This document shows, piece after piece, positions 1-11,306 of a stretch of 64,000 bases of DNA (within the stretch, counting starts at the first letter, position 1; every line of letters starts with the position of its first letter). The notes under the pieces are model-generated. The model searched no databases, was not told the DNA's origin, and saw only the letters and a program-made list of their open reading frames with translations. The translations under genes were made by a program, and so were the position numbers. The DNA comes from Hypomesus transpacificus. Its lineage: Eukaryota > Chordata > Actinopteri > Osmeriformes > Osmeridae. Where the stretch lies: positions 11,219,412 through 11,283,411 of the forward strand of contig NC_061065.1 of NCBI RefSeq assembly GCF_021917145.1. Direction: 5' to 3'.

Positions 1-424
1 CTTCAATAAAGGCCAAAGATCAAACAAGTACATCTTAATGAGTTTGGAGGGAAATGTTAAATCCATACTCATCTGTTAATTCAAGGAAATTATAAACAAA
101 TCCACTCTTCTTTCTCCCACAGTAAAAAGTACTTTGCTTAATCTGACTCACATTACTGTTATACAGAATATACTGATTTGCCATGGATCGGGTAGACTGA
201 GCATGTGCTCAGATGTGTCAAGATTTCTCCAATAGAGAGATATATAGCCTTTGTCTTGGTACCAATATCAGTGTGTCAGCAATAGCCACAAGCATTACGT
301 AATCTGATTTTGGCCACTGTCCTGTTTTCAGTTACCTTGACTTGCCCCTGTAGTAACTCATACTGTCACTCTCTTCCATCCCTGCTGTAATACCCATCAC
401 TAATGCTACTTCACATTGTGCTAT

Positions 425-467
425 GTGAGTGAGGGTGTGAGTGAGTGAGAGGGTGTGTGTGTGTGTA
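425..467. repeat. GT/GAGT microsatellite
   Basis: Alternating GAGT and GT units, read directly from the sequence. No gene overlaps it. Confidence 0.85.
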
Positions 468-584
468 GGGAGGTGGCATTTGTGAACGGAAGCCAGCATC
501 AACCCGCCCTAATTGCAGGGGCTCATTGTAGGACTCATTAAACCTTCTTGGATTACACACCCATCCACGTAACGTACACACTTA

Positions 585-630
585 CCCCCCCCCCCCCCCC
601 CAACCCCTCACACACACACACACACACACA
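585..630. repeat. Poly-C run followed by (CA)n
   Basis: A run of 17 C is followed by about 11 CA units at 609-630. Such C runs are often mis-sized in assemblies. Confidence 0.9.
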
Positions 631-2460
631 AAGACAGACATACTTATCTCAATGTGTTGGCCAATTACGATTATTTGCTTAAAAACCACACTGTTGCAGG
701 GAATGGCACAAAAAGACCTAAACAGCTCGGAAATAAATTGAATTGATTAGATGTTACGCCCACACAACACTCCCATCATGTCTCTAACGTGTATAAGATA
801 TACAGTAGAATGGTTGAAAATACACTGACCATACGACCCCTTGAAATCCAAATGACAGATGGTGCTATTACACAACTGCCCAAAAGCTTTTCTTCCTTTT
901 TTGAAAAGGAATGACAGTTACAATCATGTTTGGCTTTTTTCCGCATTAACGTTGACATCATGCAGAGTAAACAAGGGTGCAATACGGCAAGGACATTCTA
1001 CAGACGTGAAGCGGAAGGAAGCTTGAGGAAAAAGTAGGCAAAGAGAGATGAGACACTTGTTGTTGCTGTAAAGCTGTTGCTATGCAATCTGCGGACAGAA
1101 GGTCAGTTTTCACCAGCGCATAACATCGGAACCGGCCTGGGAGAGCGGGTCATGATGATGAGTCTGTACCTTATTAAACAGCTTTTCAGTGGACAATATT
1201 TCAGCAATGCGGGTTTTGGAAGCATGTATGAGTGGACCTAAAACTCGCTTCCCACACACCTCCTGCCCCCGCCGCGGCATCCTTGACCACCAAGCACGAG
1301 CTTTACAAATTCACATTCGAAATGTTGCTATCTTGACCAATTGCGAAGACAGACAATTTAATCTAGCCTGTGTCCAATCATTATCTAACACGGTCTGAAG
1401 AACATAAATCCATTCTAGAGAGGGTTGAAAACTTACTGTGACAACCTCTAAAGCCCGGCGAAACCAAAGCTGTTGGCTATATTGCACCATTTACGCGTAA
1501 ATTAAAAAATAAAATACCTTTAGGCTATTACACAGTCTTCACAAGGCATTTTCAATTATTTATAAGAGGGTCGGACCAGGACATGAGCCTTACAGGGAGT
1601 GGCAAGGTTATTCGACCCCATCTATGTTTAAAACACTTAATTCTAAAATTTGCCAATGTGCACCTGGTTTTCTGTTTGCGCTATGAGAATGAATGACATA
1701 AACATCACATTATTCACATTACGTAAACGGCATTGCCTACCTTGCCTCTGTTATGCGCGTTTGTGGCTTTGCAGTCCAAATGACTGACTCCTCCCCTTTG
1801 GAACCAACACAATCAAAAATCCTTCCACTGTTAAAACATGTCTGGCCATCTATGCTATAGCTAGCGTGAATTTTGCAAGATCTCACTGTCCGAGAAACGA
1901 GGCGCATGACGCTGACGAGGAGATCCCCACTGAAGAGCGTCAACGCTGCTGTGATGGAGAGTGGGCTGAAACGGCCTGCGGGAGGAACGCTGCAGTGAGA
2001 GGAGCCAATAGGATGACGCAGAAATAAAAGGATCTCCTATTCATGAAATATCCAACCTCTAAATGCGGTTGAGTCAGGTTCATTCGTATGGCTGGGAGGA
2101 AGGGATCTTCCCCTGAAACATCTAATTTCATAACTAATTTAATACATTAAAAACACGAGTGTGTATAATAAACAGAGAAAGAAAGCCCATGACCTGTTCA
2201 GAATGTTTTATTCACAAATTGCCTGGTACCTTGGAAATAATAGAGCATCTAATAATGGAATATAGGCTAGTTTACCTACAGTTTATGCACAGTTTTTGCA
2301 AAATCGTCAAGGTCGAATATATTATGGTAGGTTAGGTTTAATTAGTGTAAATAAAAAGCAGTAGATTATTCTTATTAACGTTTTTTGTAAATAAACTGTA
2401 CACAAAACTGAGCTTTATGAGTGATCTTTTGAAGGACTACAAGTACCATCATATAGTTGA

Positions 2461-2600
2461 CCGGAAATCGATTCAGGAAACGGAAATACGCGTATCAGCG
2501 GAAGAGAAGTGTATACAATGGAAATCTAAAAATCAATTAAGTTATGAAAAACACCATTAATTGCCTTTCTTTGCCACCGCTGCTCATAAAGAAATGGCGG
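2461..2600 (+). promoter_or_regulatory. znf513: Likely znf513 promoter and 5' UTR exon
   Basis: Three ETS-like GGAA sites lie within 50 bases: CCGGAAAT at 2461, ACGGAAAT at about 2480 and GCGGAAGAG at 2498. A YY1-like AAATGGCGG follows at 2592-2600. There is no TATA box. This combination is typical of CpG or housekeeping promoters. A good donor follows at about 2700 (TTTTG then GTACGT), and a good acceptor lies at 3474-3475, just before the start-codon exon. I therefore infer a non-coding first exon of about 2500-2700. The transcription start is an inference. Confidence 0.55.
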
Positions 2601-3573
2601 ATATCAAGACACGGTATCGTTGATCCAGTTAATCTTCCCTCAAATGGAACGATAACAGATGAAAAGAACCACAATCAAGAGTTTTGTCACCGATATTTTG
2701 GTACGTTAGCTGAAAAGCTAGCTAGCTAGTTAGCTTCCCTTGATATTTGGCTAGCTTTAGCTAGCACCATTGGTGGTGTCTTACTAATTAATTGGCTAGC
2801 TAGCGAGTCACAGGATTGGGTTTGTTTGACGACTAGCTTGAAAGCCAGACTAGCTACTCACTCCGTATAATGTAGGCTACACAAATCGCACGTATCAGAA
2901 ATTGTTTCAGCTAGACGTCTACATGTCTCAGTGCACGTTAGACAAGATAACGTTATGCTATAACTTATTGTTGATAAGTCTGACTTGATTTGCTTATATC
3001 ATGATTGATGCCACTTTGTGTTTACGCGGTTGCTAGCTACAGTACCTAACAATTGTGCCAGGCTAAGAAAGGTGAGTTGGCTAGGCAATTTACAACGTTA
3101 GCCTGTATATGCTGTTTGGATATAGCTGGTTTCGGTATGCGACAGAACTCACACTTGCCTCCCCGGATGGGTCATGGTGCCGCTGCACATTTCCGTTAGC
3201 ATGTGAATTAGGAAGTGCCGCAGCCGGCAGAGTGAGCTTGTCAGCTAGATTATTAACTGTGCCTGAAACTTGTACACAAAATCACACTAAAACGTGTTTC
3301 CCCTCTTGCTTCGGAATACTATTGACATTAGAAGACACAGAACTGGCTAGACTAGTAATTGGCCTGGAGGCACATTATCTTTCACTGGAAAGTCTGGCTG
3401 CATTTCCAGGATGTCATAAGGTGTGTTTATGAATAAGTTAACGTTGAGTACATTTTGTTTTGTTCCGTTTCCTAGAAATACTGGAGGAAAGACTCCCAAG
3501 ATAACAACAATGAGCTGATCGTGTGCAGAGTCTTCCAGAAGAGGTTGCAAAATAGAGAGAGGCTGACTGGAAG

Positions 3574-6192
3574 ATGCCCAGAAGAAAACAACAGAATCCA
3601 CAACCTGTCAAGTGTAAGTTCTTACTATGCAGAGCACTGGAATTTAACTTACATATGTCATTCTCTTTATTTCCTCACCAAGTCAGTCCTCAAACAGATG
3701 ACATGATCACTGAATACATAGATTGTAGACCCTATATGTAGGCTTGGTTGAAATCTTTGACAAAATATTTCAGGGAATCATAGGACATTGCTCAAAATGC
3801 ATCTCAACAACTGTTTAAGTGAATGAGTTGTCTGCCCTACTCCATAGCAATCAATAATCTTGGAGATAAATAATCTCTATTGGTTGTTACTCCTCATTTG
3901 GGGAGTCCCACTCCCATCCACACTCACTCACACACTACAATACTAGTATAATGTAATTGCAAAACAACCACTGGAGGGCAGTAGACTGATGGGGAGAGTT
4001 GAGGCTCGCTGAACAAGCTCTGATCTCTATCCTGGCTTTGTCCTTGAAAGTGAGCGGTTTTCCTGGGAGATGGCAGCTGTGCATCAGGGGTGTTGGTTCC
4101 ATTACGCCTGAGCTATTTCAGATGTTATTGGCAGAAGTTGCTGTTGAACATAAGTTGCCAATAAGAAAGTACTGCGTCCAACAGAAAGAGCATCCATCTG
4201 TGAATTCATTGGAGACTGTCTTGATTTATGTATTTGTTTGTTTATTTCATGCTTGGGAATTGCAGCATCTAATTTTAATTGATAAAGCTTATTGCAATCA
4301 GCATAAGTATATAAAGTCATATTGGAAATGTAAACATATAACTAAACTTGTCACCAACACATATTTCATAGCCTGGCTGCCAGCCCAACTTCCCCCGCCC
4401 ACAAAAAAATTTGGTTGGGAAGTTGAGTCTGGAGGGTCTCGTATTGGGAACAACTATATACCAGGATCTGGGCGGACCAATGAAATTGCCAGGGCGGGCT
4501 TTATACGATGATGGACAGATGATCAACAGTAACGTAATCAACAACGTCACGAAAGAGCCCTTGGGTTGAATTCGTTTTTAACAAACAACATATTTCGTTG
4601 CTCTGATTGGTTGTAGGTATATCCAATTGAGCGAAGAGGCATTTGTTTTACGAGTTCGGTTGAAACACGCCCCATAGTTACAGCCCAATGGAGAGTTTTC
4701 AGACTCATATTATGACTAGAATTATGAGTATGACAACGTTGGGCTACATATTTCACATAATTAAGCATCATGGTGCAACAATAGTTTTGTGTTATGTATG
4801 GTTCGATCATTTACATGATATTTTAATGATCTGAACCTATTGCATTGGTGCAAATATGGCTATTGCCAAAGCACTTTTGTGTAAATAAAGGTGAAATGAT
4901 CACTACATAAAGTTGTCTATGGTGTCATTCACATCACAAATACCTTATTTCATGTTTTTTGTTGTCTTTTTCCCAACTGCAGTGGATTCTGAAGATGGTG
5001 TAGCCATAGAGACTCCAGGGAGCATCAACTTGGAGACAGACTTCCTTCTGGGAAATGACCTTGAGTTTGGTGATCCTGACGATGAAAACAAGATCCCAGA
5101 CTTAGACAAGTACTCAGGTGGGTAGTAGTAGTTCCACTTCCTTAGCTTTCGAGCTGATTCTGAAACAGCTTTGAGAGATCTGGAGCACTGTTTCTATTAT
5201 TGAGAAAGCTTTGCAGCCCTTTCCCATTTCCCATTAAACATTTATAATTGGTGACTATTAGTGAGTAATTGTTACCTCGTATGACCTATTTGTAGATAAG
5301 TTGAATGTTGGTCATGGTTACTAGTGTGCAACAGCACAAGACTTTCTTCTTCAGATAAAAAAATAAATAATGTTCAGCTACCCTTGCCAACATTGCTATG
5401 CAGTTCTGTGTAAATGTTCTCTTTTTCAAGAACAATGACTCCAGTGTATTCCAACTCTGTTCAAAGTCAGATGAAAAACGCCAGGGGCTTCAGATTCCAA
5501 CCACGGTCAAAAATACAGTTCTGTCTGACAACTGTCCTTTGTATGAAGCCTGCTTTCTTCCTACAAATGTTTTCATGAGCAAAGCAGCTTCGCAGAAGAG
5601 TTTTGATTGGTTTACTGTGAAAGGAAGTAGTTTGGAAGTACAGACTCATAGAATGTCCTGAAAGGACACATTTAGCTCTGGCTCTCTCAATCAATGTACC
5701 AGGGCTTTCTTTCCTACTGTGACAGTCAGAGGAACAGATCCACTGTAGAAATCATTCTTTCTGCTGTGGCTCTCTGTCAGAAAGAGCAATCATAAAACAG
5801 CAAAGCAAAGAAAAAATAGCTCTGTCACCACCATTATACAGGGGTCGTAAAAGGGAGCCATTATCATCAAGGACACCATTGCAGGAAAGCATTTATTTAT
5901 CATCATCATCATCATCATCATCTGCTGTCTCGGCTCCCGCTCCCCCGGTGTCATCATCATCATCATCATCATCATCTCCATCTCCCCCTCATCATCATCA
6001 TCATTATCATCATCATCATCAGGGTTGCCATTATAGTCATCATCATTATCATTAGGCCGAGTAATCATTCACCAGGGGGTTCAGAAGGGCTCAATATAAG
6101 GCTGGGCCAGACTCCTGCTCCCCACACAGTCTGCCTCTGCCTTCCAGAGAAGGTAGTTCTGCTTCAGTCTGCCTCCTTTCTCTACCAATACG

Positions 6193-6225
<33 letters not shown>

Positions 6226-9175
6226 GAAGTGTGTGAAGAAGAGGATTGACGGATAGCGAGAAAGGCGCATGGAGGTCTGGCAAGCTCGTCTGTTTTCTTT
6301 AGTTCTTTCTAGTAGCCCACAGCGAAGAGATCTGGTATTTTTTCATCCCTCTTTTCTGATACAACAAACAGCGTACCGGCAGCACACTAGAAACACAACT
6401 CCCTGCCAGCAGTGTAAGTATGAACACGGACGTTCTTGGAGAATATTATCTTTGTGTATTTTCTGGGTAAGGGCTTGTATTTTTCTTTGTATCTGTATTC
6501 TTTCATCTGAATGTAAGAGTTGTTGAGGTAAAGCCAAGTATTTAAATCTTACGAAAGACAGTCCAAATGTTCTTATGTCAGAAGCACGAGGCTGTTTTAA
6601 AACCAGTTCTTGGATGTGGAAATCTGCATTTTTCTTTAAACCCTCAATTTGTGTGGCCGAGTAGTGACAATTTTTGGGGGGAAGGTTTGTTGTTTGATTC
6701 AGCAGAAAATAAAGGACAGTACTACAAATTATTTGAAAATGTATATGAGATTTTCATCAACAACATTTGAGTTTTCTCAGAAAAATTATAAATTTTGAAA
6801 TATAAAATCAACAAACAAGACCTCCATCCATACAGACACATATATAAAGTGCCCCTTGGAAAAGAAATAGCATCCATTAACATTAATTACACTCCTAATC
6901 ACAAAATCCAGTGATGCTAACGACACCCTAATGTGTGTCACGACTGTGGCAATTTGTGTGCTCATAGTTTTCATTTTGTTTGCAACCACCCCCTCCCTCA
7001 CACACACAACCCTCCCTGCAGACGCAGAAGCAGCCGATATTGGGTTCTCCGTCTTCCCCTTGGGTGATGAGGAGAGTCCTGCCTACAGCCAACTCAGCAT
7101 GGAGAGTGACACCGACGACCCCCGCGCTGCCTCCGACCACCAGCGGGACGAGGAGGCGGCGGGCGCAGCCTTCCCCCCGTACCTGTCCTGCCGGGGCTGC
7201 GGCCAGCTGCGGGACGAGCCCCTAGGTCCGGGCATAGACCTGGTAGGCCCTTACTGTCTGCGCTGCTGCAAGGCCGGCAGGGAGGCTAAAGGCGGCGGGG
7301 ACTATAGCACGCCGTCGTTTGGCCTAGCCAGTGGGATGAGCACCGGGGGAGAATCCCAAGAGGGGGACAGTGACGGAGGAGGGGGCGGGACGGCCAACGC
7401 GAGCCTGGCGAGTGAAGATGGCCAGTCCAAGCTGAGCTCGTGCCACCTGTGTGGTTTCTCGTCGCGCTACGCCAACCATGTGAAGCGTCACATGAAGACT
7501 CACAACGGGGAGAAGCCGTACAACTGCCCCCTCTGTACGTACGCCTCCGCTCAGCTGGTCAACCTGCAGAGACACCTGCGAATCCACACTGGGGAGAAGC
7601 CCTACAAGTGTGACAGCTGCACCTTTGCTTGTAGTTCACTGGGCAACCTGAAGAGGCACCAGCGCATGCACACGCCCACTGCCACTGGCGCAGAACAGGA
7701 AGTACCCCGGCCAATCAGCAGTCACAACAGCCTCAAAAGGCCTTGGATTGGTCAAAGAGCCAAGGAGGAGGAGCCCTGTGTGTCAGTCGATGGTATAAAA
7801 GCCATATCATCTGTATCTAATTGTTGTTAAAAGATTGACTCATATCTAGTGACATTTTCAGTTTAAAGTAGGTTAAATTAAATACTTTTCAAAAGAGTTC
7901 CCTCGGTGAATGCGTCCTTTCAGCTAACGTTTGTGAACATCTCTTCTTGTCTGTAGAACACGTGAGGCCTGATCTCCATCTTCACGGTGGCGTGCAGAAT
8001 CACACCTACCTATCAGCCTTCGACAGCCCCAGGGGGGCTCCTCCTGAGCGCCCCCAGACCTCTCTCTTTGACGTCACTGGCAATGGGAGTGGCCACAACA
8101 GCATCAAGAGGTCCAGAATTGGTCAAAGAGCTAGGGGGGAGGGGCATGGTGCTTCATCTGAAGGTATTGTAGGTTTTTAAGTGTCACATTTCAGCTTTCA
8201 GGGGTTGTTTTTCAGGTTGTGCTTTCATGAACACCCTTCCCTGTTGATCTCTTTGCAGAAACTGTAAGACCAGATCTGAACACGCACGGGACCGACCACA
8301 AAGATGGCTACCTTTTGGCTTTCGACGGTGGCCTGAGGGGGGGTCCCCCCCCACTTCTGCAGCGCCCACCACCACCCCTCCTGGAGACTGCCAGTGGAGG
8401 TGGGGACAGCAGGGGCGGGGCAGGGGCAGGGGCCGGAGGTGACACGCTCCCCCCACTGCTCTTCCCCTACACCTGCCGACTGTGCGGCGTGGTCCTGGAG
8501 GACGAGGACGGCTCGTCGGCCCAGATCTGTGCCAAGTGCACCCTGGAGATGCTGACCAAAGACTCGTCCTCCCCCAGCAGCCCCGGCGAGCGCAGTGACA
8601 AGGTGTACACCTGCCCCGTCTGCCCCTTCCTCACCCACTACCCCAACCACCTGGCCCGCCACATGAAGACGCACAGTGGCGAGAAGCCCTACAAGTGCCC
8701 GCAGTGCGACTATGCTTCGGCACACTTTGACAACCTGAAACGCCACCACCGCGTGCACACGGGCGAGAAGCCCTACAAGTGCCACCTGTGTGACTATGCC
8801 TGCGGCAACCTGGCCAACCTGAAACGCCACCAGCGCGTCCACTCGGGCGTCAAGCCCTTCCAGTGCCCGCTCTGCAGCTACAGCTGCAACCAGAGCATGA
8901 ACCTCAAGCGCCACATGCTGCGCCACACGGGGGAGAAGCCCTACAAGTGCCAGGACTGTGGCTACACCACGGGCCACTGGGACAACTACAAGAGACACCA
9001 GAAGAAGCACGGCCTGGCCACTGAGGGCTGGGTCAAAGTTCAGGCGCCCGGCCATGAGGAAGATGAAGAGGAGGACGAAGATGAGGGGATGGGGGTTCCA
9101 TCCGAGAGGAAAGATGGAGGGGTGAATATGCAGTACGTGCTCGGCCGAGGGGGTGGAGTCCTGCCACACACATGA
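3574..9175 (+). CDS. znf513: Zinc finger protein 513 (five coding exons)
   Basis: A nuclear C2H2 zinc-finger transcription regulator; the human orthologue is linked to retinal photoreceptor gene control. Coding exons are 3574-3613, 4983-5117, 7022-7792, 7957-8163 and 8259-9175. All junctions are phase 1, giving 689 residues. The start MPRRKQQNPQPVK matches the human ZNF513 N-terminus. Residues 15-45 match its acidic segment (DFLLGNDLEF). Three C2H2 fingers lie at about 199-275 and five at about 503-635, the human 3+5 arrangement, with TGEKPY-type linkers. Each cluster is preceded by an extra CxxC...CxxC pair (SCRGCG and TCRLCG). An acidic DEEEDEDEG stretch sits near the C-terminus. Exon 4 (69 codons) looks like a product of internal duplication (see findings). 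The start was chosen by homology; the start exon begins at 3476 with 5' UTR. The 3' UTR runs to about 10395, tail to tail with snx17. Confidence 0.95.
4375..4700. repeat. Possible degenerate interspersed repeat
   Basis: Lies in znf513 intron 1. An inverted pair (CCCAACTTCCC and GGGAAGTTG) brackets a short loop at about 4384-4424. Compositionally distinct, GC-richer sequence follows. It resembles a decayed DNA element, but I could not find both termini or a target-site duplication. Confidence 0.3.
5898..6053. repeat. (ATC/CAT)n trinucleotide repeat cluster
   Basis: Several ATC arrays interrupted by short GC-rich spacers in znf513 intron 2. Translated on the minus strand it gives long Asp and Met runs, which are artefacts. 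Confidence 0.9.
6190..6232. repeat. (GA)n microsatellite
   Basis: GAGA/AAGAGA tract in znf513 intron 2, read directly. Confidence 0.85.
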
Positions 9176-10370
9176 GATTGTAGAAGAAGAGAGACTTGGC
9201 AAACAGCTACCAGCATCTACTCGTTTTTTGTTTGTTTGTCCTCTCACAAAGTCCTTATATATTGTTTAGTATTGTTGTTTTATTGTTCTGTGTTTTGTCA
9301 AATATCTTCAGTGGCTGCTACTGTATTTAGAATCATGCACAAATTAATTATTATAAAAAAAACGATGACCGGATTGTTTTGATGCTGTTGGACAGAGTAG
9401 GGAAAGAAATGCTCTTCATATCTTGTTTTTGATTCTGTTGATGTATCATGCCAGACTAATGCATTTTCTGCTGCCCCTTAACCTGACATGTGCTAGTCAA
9501 CACACACCCCTCACCAAACACTGGGTTTACTCATCTCACATTATGCCTTATAGTCACTCTTAATCTTCCATTATTGCACGCCACTCTAGTCTTCATGACT
9601 TACTGCCTGGAATCTCTGCTGTCAAGAGGGATTAACGCCTATAGTGGGCTTTGTGTGATCATCCAATATGACAAATACAGCTTCTGATTCTGCATATCTT
9701 ACCCTGTAGCCTACTGCCCTGCTTCACATGGAGGTGGGGACAAACTCAAACCCACAAATGTAAGATGATCGTCTCCACCTGTGCACATTTCACTTCCACA
9801 GAAAACAATTATACATCACAGAATTGAGTCATTTGTACGCTCATTATTCAACATAATCAAGCCTTCCTCCCCTGCTGTGCCCTGATCCTTCACTCTGGCT
9901 CTCCTGTGTGATCGTATGAGACATCCTTTGAGGGTGAGAATGACTAGCGTTGCTTTGGTGTGTTGTGTCTTTTATCAACTGTGAAACTAGCCCTTTGTCT
10001 TTTTGGTTTTTACTTGAAGCGAGACACGTAATAGTAAGCATGAGAGTGTCAAAACTGAATATATAACGTTTATTTTTTTAATGTGATTGTATTTTCCCAT
10101 TAGAAATGCATATTCCTAGATTTTGTTTTCTTCCACTTTTAAAAGAATGTGTGATGTATCAGTGGCATTAATTTTACACTAAAGAAAATATAAGGGACCA
10201 CATTTTCCTATTTCACAAACGATGTGAATTGCTACAAGTATGCAGTGATATATTTTCAGGTTGCAAAAGCTCTACGGGGCATTGAAACATGTTGATTTAT
10301 CCCCATGGTCCCTAGCTGTTTTCTTGTTCGTATGCAGTGGTTTCATAATTGCCTTAATTAAGTATTTTGA

Positions 10371-10376
10371 AATAAA
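10371..10376 (+). terminator. znf513: znf513 poly(A) signal
   Basis: First canonical AATAAA downstream of the znf513 stop in an AT-rich 3' UTR, about 1.2 kb after the stop codon. It is followed by the GT-rich stretch TGTGTCCACTTTGTGG, as expected of a cleavage site. Confidence 0.7.
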
Positions 10377-10440
10377 CACAAACTCTGTGTCCACTTTGTG
10401 GTAGATCGGATTTGGAGATTTAAACTAAAAAAAAAATATT

Positions 10441-10694
10441 TTAACCCTTGTGCTGCCTTCGGGTCACATGACCCAAAGGTTCACAACGAACCATCTTGTG
10501 TTTACCCAATTTTACCCAATACAAAAAGAAATAAAACACTTTTTTTTTACCTTCGCGATGTGAGGGGTCTGAGACAGCCCGACGGTTGAAAGAAAATGCT
10601 TCACTTTGTTTTAGTATGCGGTAAAGTTGTCGCAATACGACGGTGGGTCACAATGACTGATGGGTCAGAATGACCCGAAGATAAGACGGGTTAA
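10441..10694. mobile_element. piggyBac-type MITE (254 bp)
   Basis: Bounded by TTAA on both sides (10441-10444 and 10691-10694), the piggyBac target-site signature. The inverted termini begin CCCTTGTGCTGCCTTCGG on the left and CCCGTCTTATCTTCGG on the right when reverse-complemented, and both continue into GTCA. There is no transposase frame inside, so it is non-autonomous. It sits between the znf513 and snx17 3' ends. Confidence 0.8.
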
Positions 10695-10747
10695 GATTTT
10701 TATTTTTATATATTTTTTTACAAAAGGCAGACAATTTCCCATCTCTG

Positions 10748-10762
10748 CCACCAGAGGGCGCC
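10748..10762 (+). promoter_or_regulatory. CTCF-like motif
   Basis: CCACCAGAGGGCGCC fits the core CTCF consensus CCASYAGRKGGCR at every position. It lies between the two convergent 3' ends. Binding is inferred. Confidence 0.5.
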
Positions 10763-11300
10763 CATGGCCTAGTTAGTTTACGAGGGAAAATTCTAACATA
10801 TCCCCAGATCTGTTCTGTTTGTGTAATCACTTTTTCCCCCCCCAAAAAGGCCTATAGCCTTGAATGCAAATGTACTTTTCTTGTTGAACACACACTGATC
10901 TGAAAGCAAAATTGGGATCACTCCCTTATATAGCCGTATACATATAAAATGTACACCTCTACATTTAAATTTGATCAGAGATCAATTTTAAGGGGGGCCA
11001 TTTTATACAGTAAGTGAAAACAATGGCAGTGTCAAGGGGTATTTAAGAAAACATTGAAGAATGCAGATCGCTACTAGTAAGATTGACTGCAGTTGTTTAA
11101 ACTGAACTACTGTTAGGTTTAGTTATTACTAAAACAATTCAAGCTACACTAATGGTACATCGAAGTCAATGTAGAAAAAAGTAATGTATGAATAAAGACA
11201 GATGATCTTATGTCATTCAAATACTTGGCAACAGTACTTCACATGGATAACAATGGTTGCCTGATGACCAAAGAAACAACACAAGTTGACACTCATGGAT

Positions 11301-11306
11301 TTTATT
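11301..11306 (-). terminator. snx17: Candidate snx17 poly(A) signal
   Basis: TTTATT on the plus strand reads AATAAA on the minus strand. It is the first canonical signal I noticed downstream of the snx17 stop (13500), implying a 3' UTR of about 2.2 kb. The stretch between (11.3-13.4 kb) is AT-rich and has no coding exon. A variant signal nearer the stop is possible. Confidence 0.4.

Larger units (their letters stand above)
1..2450. other. Non-coding flank upstream of znf513
   Basis: No exon could be supported here on either strand. The stretch holds a GT/GAGT-rich patch (425-467) and a C17 run followed by a CA repeat (585-630). The open frames in it are short and lack convincing splice sites. 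In human the neighbour on this side of ZNF513 is PPM1G, and none of it is visible. Confidence 0.6.

Noticed and set aside
5790-6068. Minus-strand frame with Asp and Met runs
   Set aside because: Translation of the ATC trinucleotide repeat in znf513 intron 2.
8225-9247. 340-residue minus-strand frame
   Set aside because: Antisense shadow of the GC-rich znf513 finger exon; no splice or homology support.
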